From positions 310,001-374,000 of the forward strand of contig JAQTZF010000001.1 of NCBI GenBank assembly GCA_028687915.1: a stretch of 64,000 bases of DNA, written 5' to 3'. This document shows positions 1-9,200 of the stretch, in pieces. Both the position numbers and the translations under genes were made by a program. The stretch comes from Candidatus Daviesbacteria bacterium. GTDB taxonomy: Bacteria; Patescibacteria; Microgenomatia; Daviesbacterales; UBA10151. The notes below the pieces were generated by a model. It was not told the DNA's origin and ran no database searches. It worked only from the letters and a program-made list of their open reading frames with translations. How positions within the stretch are numbered: the stretch's first letter is position 1; each line of letters opens with the position of its first letter.

Positions 1-666
1 ACCTTTTTCAACCTTGGAAAGATTAAGTAAATTTTCAATTAAAAATCCCATTCTATCTGTACCAATAATTGTTCTGTCCAAAAAGCTTTTTTCTTCCTCG
101 TTTAATTTAGGTGCTATTTTTTCTTTAAGAATAAAAAGATACCCTTTAATAGCAGTAAGGGGTGTACGTAGTTGATGTGCAGCAATTGCAACAAAATTTA
201 GTTTGGATTCTTCCAAAGCCATTCTATCTGTAATATCGTTTATAATATAAATATTACCCTGTGAATTTAATAATGGATATTTTTTGACACTAACATCAAT
301 CTCTTCCTGATCAATGGTAGTTAGTTTAACTTGATAGTTTTGTGCGTCAGCTGTCTCATTCTTAGGCATAATTTGATCAATGGTTTTATTTTGAGTAAGT
401 GTCCAGGATGTTTTTAATATTTCTAATGCTTTTCTGTTTGTCCACAGAATAAAATCATTTTGATTCGTTATAATGGTTCCTTCTTTTATAACTTCTAAAA
501 CTTTTTCTAGAATTTCTTTTTGTTTTTGCAGGTTTTGTTTATCTGGGTTTATTTCTGCTTTTTCTGTTTTTTTAATAATCTTAGTAAGAAATTGTTTTCC
601 TATAAAACAACCTAATATAAAGAAGACAAGACTACTAAAAATTGTAATCACGGGCAGAGATTGCAT
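1..666 (-). CDS. Sensor histidine kinase, C-terminus cut by window edge
   Basis: The frame is open for 222 codons from ATG at 666 to base 1. The N-terminus has one membrane segment (about residues 5-23), then a PAS-like region (about 55-150) and a HisKA dimerisation helix with the H-box AAHQLRTPLTAIKGY, phospho-acceptor His164. The ATP-binding HATPase domain must lie beyond the window. The family autophosphorylates and passes the phosphate to a response regulator; no partner is visible here. It starts 38 bases after the DegP stop on the same strand, so the two are probably cotranscribed and may belong to one envelope-stress circuit (inference). Family call is firm, stimulus unknown. Confidence 0.85.
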   Translation of the reverse strand, partial: MQSLPVITIFSSLVFFILGCFIGKQFLTKIIKKTEKAEINPDKQNLQKQKEILEKVLEVIKEGTIITNQNDFILWTNRKALEILKTSWTLTQNKTIDQIMPKNETADAQNYQVKLTTIDQEEIDVSVKKYPLLNSQGNIYIINDITDRMALEESKLNFVAIAAHQLRTPLTAIKGYLFILKEKIAPKLNEEEKSFLDRTIIGTDRMGFLIENLLNLSKVEKG

Positions 667-704
667 ATATCAATCCTAGCATATTTACAGTATTGGATGA
701 TAAA

Positions 705-1985
705 TTACGATGGTTTTGGAGCTTTTTCCAATTTCACTGTTATTTCCGATGTCAGATTATTATGTAGAACAGTTAACTTAACTGTTTGGTTAACTTGCTT
801 TTGGCTGATTATTGAAGAGAGAGAAGTATTTTGGTCCAACTTAACACCATCAATTTCTAGGATAATGTCGTTTTCTTTAATTCCGGCTTTATCAGCAGGT
901 GATCCGGGGATAACTGCCAGATCTGTTATTGTTTGTCCGCGGGAAACGAGTACACCATAATCGACTGATAAATTATTTTTATCTTTTAGTTCTTGAGTAA
1001 TCTGAATATAACGGATGCCAAGATAAGGACGAATAATTTCTCCATTTTTTTGTACTGAATCTACAATATACTTAACATTATTTGAAGGTAAGGCAAAAGC
1101 AATGTTTTGGGCTGTTTGCTCAATTGCAGTATTTACTCCGATGACATGGCCAGATAAGTCCAATAGTGGTCCTCCCGAATTCCCCAGATTAATGGCTGCA
1201 TCAGTTTGAATGATATTCTCCAGTTGTTCTGGACGACCAGAGAAGTCTCCTGCTGTTATAGAACGTGAAAGTCCTGATATAACTCCAACTGATACAGAAT
1301 TACGAAATTCCGCCAAAGCGTTTCCAATAGCAATAACAGTTTGTCCTGGTTTTAATAAATCAGAGTTGCCAAATGAAAGATATGAAAAATTATTGCCTTT
1401 AATTTTTAGAATTGCAATATCAAGCGCCGTATCTTTTGCTAAAACTTCTGCATCGTATTTTTTGCCATCATTTGTAAGAACTGTGTAACTGGCTTGGTCA
1501 TCAGCTACTACATGACGGTTTGTTACTATTAAGCCATCAGGAGAGACAAAAAAACCTGACCCTCCGCCAATATTTTGTTTCTCGACTCTGTTTTGATTTA
1601 ATTGTGGGCTTGGTGAACCAAAATTATTGTTAAAAAGATAATTAAAGAAATTATTTTCCTGAAAATTATTACCAAAATATCTTTGAATAACAGGAACATC
1701 CTTGGTAATAATAATAGATACAACAGCATTATTGGTCTTTTGTACTATATCTGTAATACTTGATTCTTCAACTACAGAATTAGGTGAGAGAATATTAGTT
1801 TGAGACATCTGAGGATTAAATTTGTTGAATAAAGAAGTAACTACTTTATTGAATAAACTATTTTGCGTGATAATTAAAAATTCAAATAAGCTAATTAAAA
1901 CAATAACAGTAAAGATACTAGTGAAGAGACTGACAATAATTGTAGTTTTGTTTGTTTTGATAATTGTTTTAAAACTCCCAATCAT
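705..1985 (-). CDS. degP: Membrane-anchored DegP/HtrA serine protease with PDZ domain
   Basis: 426 residues: a cytoplasmic tail, one membrane anchor (about 15-40), a linker with an Asn/Phe-rich loop (105-132), a trypsin-like protease domain and one C-terminal PDZ domain (about 325-420). The catalytic triad is visible: His158 in TNRHVV, Asp189 in ALDIAIL and Ser270 in GNSGGPLL. HtrA proteases degrade misfolded envelope proteins, with the PDZ domain gating activity. It lies upstream of the histidine kinase on the same strand and is divergent from comM. A single PDZ domain matches the HtrA form common in Gram-positive and CPR genomes. Symbol given by family only. Confidence 0.9.
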   Translation of the reverse strand: MIGSFKTIIKTNKTTIIVSLFTSIFTVIVLISLFEFLIITQNSLFNKVVTSLFNKFNPQMSQTNILSPNSVVEESSITDIVQKTNNAVVSIIITKDVPVIQRYFGNNFQENNFFNYLFNNNFGSPSPQLNQNRVEKQNIGGGSGFFVSPDGLIVTNRHVVADDQASYTVLTNDGKKYDAEVLAKDTALDIAILKIKGNNFSYLSFGNSDLLKPGQTVIAIGNALAEFRNSVSVGVISGLSRSITAGDFSGRPEQLENIIQTDAAINLGNSGGPLLDLSGHVIGVNTAIEQTAQNIAFALPSNNVKYIVDSVQKNGEIIRPYLGIRYIQITQELKDKNNLSVDYGVLVSRGQTITDLAVIPGSPADKAGIKENDIILEIDGVKLDQNTSLSSIISQKQVNQTVKLTVLHNNLTSEITVKLEKAPKPS

Positions 1986-2071
1986 AATTTGGATAGTATT
2001 TTAAAATAAAATATTTTTTGTTGTCAATATTTACAAACCTATATCTATTATATCACTTATCAATCTGGTGT

Positions 2072-2077
2072 TATACT
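2072..2077 (+). promoter_or_regulatory. comM -10 box TATACT, leaderless start
   Basis: TATACT ends 7 bases before the comM ATG at 2085, which places the transcription start at or next to the A of the ATG. No Shine-Dalgarno is present. The same spacing recurs before many genes in the window. Confidence 0.55.
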
Positions 2078-2084
2078 GATTTTA

Positions 2085-3035
2085 ATGTTAGCTAAGATAA
2101 TATCTGGAGCAAATGTGGGGATAGAATCTGTTGCTGTAACGGTGGAAATTGATATTGCTTCACAAGGTTTACCTTCTTTTACTCTGGTAGGATTGGCTGA
2201 TAGGGCAGTTGAAGAATCAAGAGAAAGAGTGAGGTCTGCTTTAAAAAATACTGGTGCTGATTTTCCAGCCAAAAGAATTACTGTTAATTTAGCACCAGCT
2301 GATTTACCAAAAGTTGGGCCTGCTTTTGATTTACCAATAGCTTTAGGATTGCTTATTGCTTCTGGACAGGTGGTAGGGGATTTATCAGACACTATGTTGG
2401 TGGGTGAATTATCTCTTGATGGAAGTTTAAGGTCTACCAATGGGATTTTGGCTTTTACAATTTTAGCTAAAAGTTTGGGTTTAAAAAGAATTTTTGTTCC
2501 CCTTGAGAATGCAATTGAAGCAGCAGTGGTGGAAGGAATAGAAGTATATGGATTTGAAAATTTACTGGAAGTTTTTAATTTCTTAAGTGGAAATTTAGAA
2601 AAATCACAACAACCTCTAACAGATTTAGATAGAAGTGATGATTTATTATATGAATATGATTTTAAAGAAATTAAAGGCCAAAATCAGGCTAAAAGAGCAC
2701 TTGAAATTGCAGCAGCTGGTGGACATAATGTTATATTAAAAGGCCCTCCTGGAGCAGGGAAGACGCTTTTGGCGCGTGCTTTTCCATCTATTTTACCAAA
2801 GCTTACTAAAGAAGAATCTTTAGAGATTACCAAAATTTATTCTGTAACAGGTAATTTATCTAAAGGTTCATCACTAATTACCACACGTCCTTTTCGTTCA
2901 CCTCACCATACTGCCTCCTATGTTGGAATAATCGGGGGAGGAAATAATATTAAACCAGGTGAAGTGTCTTTAGCTCATAGAGGTGTATTATTTTTGAATG
3001 AAGTGTCTGAGTTCTCGAAGAAATTTTGCTTCTGA
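2085..3035 (+). pseudogene. comM: comM 5' part, split by prophage insertion
   Basis: Mg-chelatase-like AAA+ ATPase of the ComM/YifB family, a hexameric helicase that promotes branch migration during natural transformation. This part holds the N-terminal Lon-protease-like domain (about 1-170) and the start of the AAA+ domain with Walker A GPPGAGKT (220-227). Host sequence runs to about 2999, inside the Walker B motif (VLFL, where the family has VLFLDE). The frame then runs into phage DNA and stops at 3035 after the tail SKKFCF. Joined to the 3' part at 40463, the protein would be 506 residues, normal for the family. As it stands the product lacks Walker B, the arginine finger and the C-terminus and should be inactive. 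Confidence 0.93.
2991..3023 (+). other. attL: core TTTTTGAATGAA plus right phage arm
   Basis: Core at 2991-3002 matches TTTCTGGATGAA at 40463-40474 in 10 of 12 positions. The arm GAGTTCTCGAAGAAA at 3009-3023 is, apart from one inserted base, the inverted copy of TTTCTTTCGAGAACTC at 40444-40459. In the excised circle the two arms would face each other across the core, as expected for integrase-binding sites in attP. Confidence 0.8.
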
Positions 3036-3175
3036 TCTTCTTAAATTTCCTCTTGCAAAATCTAGGTCTATAACCAGTGAAGCATATTTAATTGTCGTTG
3101 TCAAGTGCTTTTTTTCTGACCGCAAAAAGATGGCATAATGACTATGAACAATGAAGCAGTTATCAGTCCTGCCTC

Positions 3176-3181
3176 TATAAT
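3176..3181 (+). promoter_or_regulatory. Integrase -10 box TATAAT, leaderless start
   Basis: Perfect TATAAT ending 6 bases before the integrase ATG at 3188. No good -35 is seen 17 bases upstream (GAAGCA) and there is no Shine-Dalgarno, so the mRNA probably starts at the ATG. Confidence 0.55.
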
Positions 3182-3187
3182 AAAATC

Positions 3188-4270
3188 ATGAGCTATCAAA
3201 AATTCCTCTCGGAATATACGGATTTTATCAGGTATGACCGAGACCTTTCTGAGCATACTGTCGAGGTGCGGGAGCAATGGCTCAACCGCTTCTTTCGTGA
3301 TCTCGGCGACAAGGAATTCACTTTTGAAAATATCCGCGAGCATCTTCGAAACTATAAAAGGGGCAATCTCTCTCCGAATTACATCAATGTCCTGGTGACC
3401 TCTCTCAACTCCTTCCTGCGATTTCTGATCGCTGAAAAACACCAACCCCTGGAAGACTTCACCTCCAACCTCAACCAACTGCGCCCGAAGAAAAAGTTCG
3501 TTTTGTATCAGACGCTTTCCCTGGATGAGATCGAGAAGCTGATCAGCCCGCCACCGCGCAAAAATAACTACAATGTTTTCGGCAAGCCCCACCTATATCC
3601 GAAGTATAAAAAGTGCGATGAGATGTGGTCGCTGCTGCTGGAATTTCTCGCAAAGACTGGCTGCCGTCCTGGAGAAGTGATCGATCTCAATGTTGGCGAT
3701 CTTAACTTTGGCACTGACGAGTTTATAATCCGCGAGACAAAGACCGATGAGCAGCGCATTGTGCCGATCCCTCCTGACATGACCACGAAAATGCGTGAGT
3801 GGATTAAAAGCAGAGGCGAGATTCCGCCTTCCTCTCCACTGTTTATCACCATGCACTTTGCCAGGACTCGTCCTAATTCCAGGATCGGCGAGTCGATGAT
3901 CAATAAAATCATCAGGGAGAGAGCCAGGAGAGCTGGGCTGCATGTCGACAAGCGCTTCCACGCCCATAGTTTCCGCCATTCTTTTGTGACTGAAATGCTC
4001 CGCCAGGATGTCGCGATCTCAAAGGTGCAGCGCATCGTCGGTCACCGCAAAGTCGACACGACCATGATTTACACCCACATGGTTGTCGATGACCTCCGCC
4101 AGGCGATGCTGAAACACCCTCTAATTCGCAAATCACAAGACCCGCATGCTATTATCGAGAGCGTGAAAGAGGAGATTAAATCATTCAAATTGCACGGCGA
4201 CGAGCGTTTTGATTACACATTAACCGAGCGGAACGACGGCTTCTCCTTCGAGCTATCCCTTAAGAAGTAG
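3188..4270 (+). CDS. int: Tyrosine site-specific recombinase (phage integrase)
   Basis: 360 residues. The N-terminal SAM-like core-binding domain spans about 1-90 and the catalytic domain about 110-310. All active-site residues are present: Arg160 in TGCRPGEV, Lys185 in ETKTDE, His260 and Arg263 in HSFRHS, His286 in GHRKV, and the nucleophile Tyr295 in MIYTHM. A charged extension follows (310-360). It catalyses integration at, and excision from, the comM att site and lies 165 bases inside attL, the usual place for an integrase. It is transcribed opposite to nearly all other phage genes, from a leaderless-type promoter. Protein closest in layout to XerC/D-like phage integrases. Confidence 0.96.
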   Translation: MSYQKFLSEYTDFIRYDRDLSEHTVEVREQWLNRFFRDLGDKEFTFENIREHLRNYKRGNLSPNYINVLVTSLNSFLRFLIAEKHQPLEDFTSNLNQLRPKKKFVLYQTLSLDEIEKLISPPPRKNNYNVFGKPHLYPKYKKCDEMWSLLLEFLAKTGCRPGEVIDLNVGDLNFGTDEFIIRETKTDEQRIVPIPPDMTTKMREWIKSRGEIPPSSPLFITMHFARTRPNSRIGESMINKIIRERARRAGLHVDKRFHAHSFRHSFVTEMLRQDVAISKVQRIVGHRKVDTTMIYTHMVVDDLRQAMLKHPLIRKSQDPHAIIESVKEEIKSFKLHGDERFDYTLTERNDGFSFELSLKK

Positions 4271-4273
4271 TTG

Positions 4274-4279
4274 TATAAT
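4274..4279 (+). promoter_or_regulatory. -10 box TATAAT before the integrase-linked small gene
   Basis: TATAAT starts 3 bases after the integrase stop and ends 7 bases before ATG at 4287, so a leaderless transcript is likely. The -35 is poor. Confidence 0.45.
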
Positions 4280-4286
4280 TGTGCAT

Positions 4287-4583
4287 ATGGCTGACCACAA
4301 AAAAAAGGCTCAGGAGATCGTTGCCCGCGCCTATAATTTATCCGATGCTTTCGAAGAAACTGTTGAGGAGCTTTTTAACTACCTGGACAGTGTGAAGGAA
4401 AAAAGGCGCAAGCAGTTTGGTGAGGACTCCGAACCCTATAAAACATCAGTGCAATATGTCGCGATGTGCCGAGAGATTCTGAAAAAAATCCAGACTAACC
4501 ACGCCGAGGGGTTTGACCTTCTTCTCGAATTCGTCAAAGACCACATCGAGAAAGAACAGCTCGAAGACTCTCCGTCTACTTAA
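4287..4583 (+). CDS. Small helical protein next to the integrase
   Basis: 98 residues, predicted all-helical and highly charged, with no recognised domain. ATG at 4287 (MADHKK) is chosen over an in-frame GTG at 4281, because the -10 box at 4274-4279 would put the transcript start at that ATG. It is the only phage gene besides int on the + strand. It overlaps the end of the convergent 4576 gene by 8 bases. By position it could be an excision or lysogeny accessory protein, but nothing in the sequence shows this. Confidence 0.7.
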   Translation: MADHKKKAQEIVARAYNLSDAFEETVEELFNYLDSVKEKRRKQFGEDSEPYKTSVQYVAMCREILKKIQTNHAEGFDLLLEFVKDHIEKEQLEDSPST

Positions 4584-4827
4584 AAAATACCCTGAATACG
4601 ACATCAATAATGATCGTCACTATGGCAACTGCCACGCTGATTTTTACAGTGATGGTATTTACCTGGATTTTCAAATTGTCTACATCGCACTGCAGTGTAT
4701 GCAGGTGGTTGTTTTTGATCTCACCCAGGTCTTTGTTGATATAGTTCAAGCCATTGTCGACGCGCTCCTCCAGCTTGGCGACTCTTTCGATGATTTGTGT
4801 GTTGGTTGTTCCGTTATCGTTTGCCAT
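4576..4827 (-). CDS. XhlA-like coiled-coil membrane protein
   Basis: 83 residues: a hydrophilic coiled coil (about 10-55, heptads such as IIERVAKLEERVDN) followed by one C-terminal membrane segment (about 57-80). This is the layout of hemolysin XhlA-type proteins that sit beside holins and endolysins in phage lysis cassettes. It follows the holin-like gene at 4840 and is the last gene of the long minus-strand late operon. Lysis accessory role is inferred from layout and position. Confidence 0.65.
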   Translation of the reverse strand: MANDNGTTNTQIIERVAKLEERVDNGLNYINKDLGEIKNNHLHTLQCDVDNLKIQVNTITVKISVAVAIVTIIIDVVFRVFFK

Positions 4828-4839
4828 AGTGATTTCGCA

Positions 4840-5112
4840 TTAAAACGGCAATTTATCAACTAGAGCGGTTTTGTCTTCCGATCCGAAGATGTCTCTGAGT
4901 AACTTCCCGATGGCGTTCACCCCCGCGACTAATCCAGAAAGCAGGAACGGATATGCGAGTAGGGTTTTGAAATTCTCCCAGCTGGCGAATGCTTCCGCTC
5001 CTGTATTGATCAGCACTATCGATCCAGTCACAAAAAAGGCTGAGACAAAAACTCTCAGAAACCTCCAGGCGACTTTCTTCCACTCAGGGTATAGTTGATC
5101 TAATGGGTTCAT
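4840..5112 (-). CDS. Holin-like membrane protein
   Basis: 90 residues with two hydrophobic segments (about 17-37 and 48-68) and a charged C-terminus. It overlaps the endolysin gene by 4 bases (ATGA) and is followed by the XhlA-like gene, so the order is endolysin, holin, XhlA-like. Size, topology and position fit a phage holin, which opens the cytoplasmic membrane for the endolysin. Primary-sequence assignment to a named holin family was not possible. Confidence 0.6.
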   Translation of the reverse strand: MNPLDQLYPEWKKVAWRFLRVFVSAFFVTGSIVLINTGAEAFASWENFKTLLAYPFLLSGLVAGVNAIGKLLRDIFGSEDKTALVDKLPF

Positions 5113-6221
5113 GCTTTCTTCACCTCCTTTCTATTGATTAAATTTTTAATGAAGTTGGTCAATGCTGTGATCACCGCGTTTATGATGCTGGTTTTTACTG
5201 GGAGCTGACCCTTCTGACAGGCTTCGAGCTGGCTTTTGGCAGTTTGAGCCTCTAATAGCGCCCGACCTTTGGCTTTGTTGGCTTCGTCGAGTTCCCCCTC
5301 CAGCACCTTCACTCTACCCTCGGCTACCTTGACGATTTCAGGCAGGTTTTTGATGTCCTTTTTAAGCGCATCGAGCAGGTCTTTATAATACTTTTCCTTC
5401 TCTAGCACTAGCTTTTCGAGTCTGCTAACCTGTTCGGTTCGGTTGGTGATTTCAGTGTTTGCCACATCGAGGTCTTTTTGCTTCTCTCCCAGCTGGTTTT
5501 TCAGGTCAGTTTCCCTCGATTTATACCCTGCAGCCACACTCTTAACTTTGTCGCTGGGGGTAGTGTTTGGGTCGTCAGTTATCTCAAGAATCTTGAGAGT
5601 CTCTGCCCATTTTGTAGCGCTGGCAACTATCTGCTCGTATTTTGTGCGCCATTCTGGAGTGTTTGGCACAAGGCAACCCTCGGCTGCATCGATTGCTGCA
5701 GGCGTTCCTTCATACCAACACCAGGAATAAATCAATTTCTGAGCTGTCACGCCCCAGCTGGTGATCCTTTTTTCCGCTCCGTCCCAGGGGTCTTGCACTA
5801 TAAAGTCGTCGCCGTCATAACCGATAGCCAGAATCCAGTGTTCGTCGAATGCACTGGTTGAAGGGATCGTGTCGATCTGTAAAAAGACTGGGAAGCCTTT
5901 GTCGATTGCTCCTCTGATCTGGTTCATTTGATCCTGGGTAAGTGCCTGGCTGTTTGACCACTTGCCTGAGTATTTGAGACCCGCAAACAATTTCGGGATC
6001 GCTCCCCAGATTAAGAGATTGCCGTCCTGGTATCCGCCGTTTTGAGTCATTTTTTCGTTTAAGGTGAGCGGTGTCTCTTTGAATCCGTAATAGCTCACTG
6101 ACATGGTGGCGCAGTTTAAGAGGCATCCCACTCCTCCGATTGTGCCTTTTGTCCCCATCGGGCTGTTCTTCCAGCGGGGATCGTTCTGACAATATGTGAC
6201 TGGTAGTGTTAGTTTTTTCAT
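5109..6221 (-). CDS. C39-like cysteine peptidase endolysin
   Basis: 370 residues. The N-terminal 1-165 region resembles the peptidase C39-like (papain-fold) family: QNDPRWKN start, nucleophile region GVGCLLNCATM (Cys33), catalytic His128 in DEHWILAIGY and Asp144 in VQDPWDG. It is followed by a long coiled coil (about 225-330) and an amphipathic C-terminus (about 340-370) that could bind membrane or wall. Such peptidases cleave peptide cross-bridges of peptidoglycan. There is no signal peptide, so release through the holin encoded next door is expected. First gene of the lysis cassette. Confidence 0.75.
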   Translation of the reverse strand: MKKLTLPVTYCQNDPRWKNSPMGTKGTIGGVGCLLNCATMSVSYYGFKETPLTLNEKMTQNGGYQDGNLLIWGAIPKLFAGLKYSGKWSNSQALTQDQMNQIRGAIDKGFPVFLQIDTIPSTSAFDEHWILAIGYDGDDFIVQDPWDGAEKRITSWGVTAQKLIYSWCWYEGTPAAIDAAEGCLVPNTPEWRTKYEQIVASATKWAETLKILEITDDPNTTPSDKVKSVAAGYKSRETDLKNQLGEKQKDLDVANTEITNRTEQVSRLEKLVLEKEKYYKDLLDALKKDIKNLPEIVKVAEGRVKVLEGELDEANKAKGRALLEAQTAKSQLEACQKGQLPVKTSIINAVITALTNFIKNLINRKEVKKA

Positions 6222-6225
6222 AGGT

Positions 6226-9200
6226 TTATTTGAAAAGTCCTAGCGGATCATTTCCTTTTGTTGCCCCGCCTCCTGTCGGGAACATTTGCCCCATTGTTGG
6301 TTTAGCGGAAGGCGCTGGTGCGCTGCCTCCCATCAAACCCAGTGGGTCATTCGCTCTCGGTGCGCTTCCGCCAGGTTTTAACACAGGATTTTTAGTGCCT
6401 GCTGGCGCACTGAGTTTGAGTAATCGCTGCATGTCGCTCGCGTCGAACATCACACTCTTTTGAAAGCTCACCGCTTCTTTTGGATCGTCGGCGAACAGGA
6501 GAGGAGTTATCTGCGGGACAATGAGTTTGGCTTTGTTATTCCAGTCGGTTGCGATCTTTTGGGCTTGCGGTAAATTGCCTGCAGTCAGTGCTTTTTGCAC
6601 CTGGATTCTGGCGGTGTTGTATCCGACAGTGGTATCGTCCAGGAGTTGCCAGGCTGCATTCTCTTTTGCTCCTCCCTGGGTTCTGACGAATCTCTGCAGC
6701 GACGCACCAACTAGATCGCTCGGATTGAAGACATACTTGCTGCTTGAACCGAATAACCCAGTGGCGATGTGGGCGATTCTCATCGGACTCCATCCGACGG
6801 CTCGTCCCAGCATTACTGCCAGAGGTTCTGTCTTCTCGTTATATTGCTCGGTAGGTGCGACCTTCTCCAATTTTCTCGGAATGATCGGGAATCCTGTAAA
6901 TAGATTCAAGTTTGTGACTTCTTCGACCAGGGTTTTCAATGCTGGCGGTAGCGCTCCTCCCAGGAAAGCACTGCCTGATAATTCGCCGTCTCTACTGAAA
7001 GGAACTGGTGAGAGTTGGCTTGTCCATTCGACTGCCAATTTCAGCAGGTTGGCTGGCTCTTGCTTCCTCACATACTCAAAGGCGTATTCGAGCGGATTGT
7101 AGAAAATAGCACCCATGTCTCCTTTGGGAATCTGCAGCACTTTCGGCACTGTTTTGCCTTCCTTGTCTTTTTCAGAGCCTAAAATGATAATGAAATACTG
7201 ATCCTTTGCCCACTGCGGGATGTCGTCCCAGAGGTCTTCGTGATTCATGATGTTATAGAAATAGGTGGCGACACCTGGCATGACAATGAGCGCCATTGCT
7301 TTGAGTGCCGACTTGAGCGGGTTTTCTTTGAAAGCATCTTTGACTCTGAGGAGTCCTTGCCAGCGGGCATTCACGAAAGGAATCCACTGGTTGATGATCC
7401 TCATCTCTTTGCCTGCTTTTGCAAAATCGACTGTGGCATTTCGGGCTTCGAAAGCTGCCTCGGTTGTCGTCACTCCTGGCTTGGCAATACCTTTTTTGTA
7501 GATGCCCAGTCTCGGCGCGAGTTCTACCGCTTCAGAGAAGTTGCTAATAAGCTGGAAGGGATTGATGATCGCCTTTGTTTTCGTCCACCAGGATGGCGTG
7601 AACAATTCTTTTGAAACAACTGACAGCTGCTTCGCGTTGCCGATATAACCGCCGTATCCTCCCTGGTTTTTCAAGAAATCATCATAGGCTTTCGACTCCC
7701 ATTTGAATGCTCCCTTGAAGCCATCCATGAGTCCTGAGAGCCAGTTGACTGGACTGAAGCCCCACTTCGTCACTATCGATGCGGTCTGGAAGTCGCGGAT
7801 CGCGTTGGTCAGGGTAAAAGGAATATAGAAGGTGGTCACACCCGCCTTGAATGCTCTGGTTGATGCCATTGCCAGTTTGCCCATGACGCCTGCCTCAGCT
7901 GGACTGAGTGCGTGCATCGCTTCGGACAGCTCTTTTGGCACAGCCCAGCGCGTCACCTTGCCGTTTATGAAGGCACTGATGGTGTCCCAGTCCTTCGGCG
8001 CTTTGGCGTCTTTGTAGAGATATTTTATAAATTCTTTTGCTTCGGGATGACTCTTTCTCAGATCGATCAATTTCCTGGCGACTTCGTTTCTCTTGGTCAG
8101 GTTGATTGCTTTGCTGAGGTTGTCGACGATTGATTCAAAAGGATCGCGAATCTGTTTTTCCGTTCCTTTTAATCCCTGAATGACACCCTGTTTGCTGACA
8201 GAGAATGTCTCGCTGCCTGCCTGCATCTGGTCTGCTTGTTTAGCATCAGGTAGGTAGTCGAGGACATGGAATGGCATCCAGCTCTTATTTTTCTCGACAA
8301 CGGCATTGAATGCCTTTTTGCTGATCAGTCCTGTGTCTCTCATCGGTTCGAGGATGTTTCGGATCGACCAATTCTGGATCGCTTGCCCTGCCTGTTCGAA
8401 CTGCTTATAAACTTTCTCGCCGACTTTTTCTTTCAATTCAGTGAGAGCTTTTTCTCCTGTTTCTTTGGTCACACCTGCTGGGTTGTCGAAGCCTCTGTCG
8501 GCTCTTTCGATGGCACGCTGCGCCAGGACATAGCGGGTGAAGTCTGGTCGGAATTTTCTCACTGGTGAGACGATCTTTTGCAGATCACGGAAAGCGACCT
8601 CAATCGTTCCGAATCTGCCCGCGTAGAGTCGCGCTGCAATATAAGGACTGGAATCAATATCGATGGGGAGTCCCTGCAGTTTGCTGACTGTTTCCTCGAA
8701 TTGCTTCATAGGAGCATAGCGGTCAGTGAAGTTTCTGCTAAACCAGGGCTTGACCCCTTTGAGCCAGTCTGCCACTGATGCAGCTTTTCCGAGTTTGCCG
8801 ACCATTTTATCGATCTGCTCCAGGGCGCTACCTTCTGGCGGTGGAGGAGCTTGAGTGATCGGTTCTTCTTTTGGTGGTCGTGGTGCGCTTCCTTTCGGAG
8901 GAGTCGCCATTTCGTCAGCCCGCATCTTTTTGGGTGCTTTGACTTTGCCCTGCATTCTCTCCTGGAATTTCTTCAGGTAGGCTTCTTTGTCTTTCATGAT
9001 TTCGCCAACACTGGGGACACGCTCGGCATCCAGGAGTTCTTTTTCTTCTGGTCGATATTTAAGTCTGATTTCTTCTGCCTTCGCTGCTTTTTGCTCCTGG
9101 GCAGTGAATTGCTGCGCGATCTGATCATCGATCTTTTTAATGGCTCGGACGATTTTGTCATCGCCAGGGTTGGAATAGCGCAGTTTTTCGAGAGCATCTT

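Noticed and set aside
2060..2440. Minus-strand ORF opposite comM
   Set aside because: Shadow of the clearly coding comM N-terminus.
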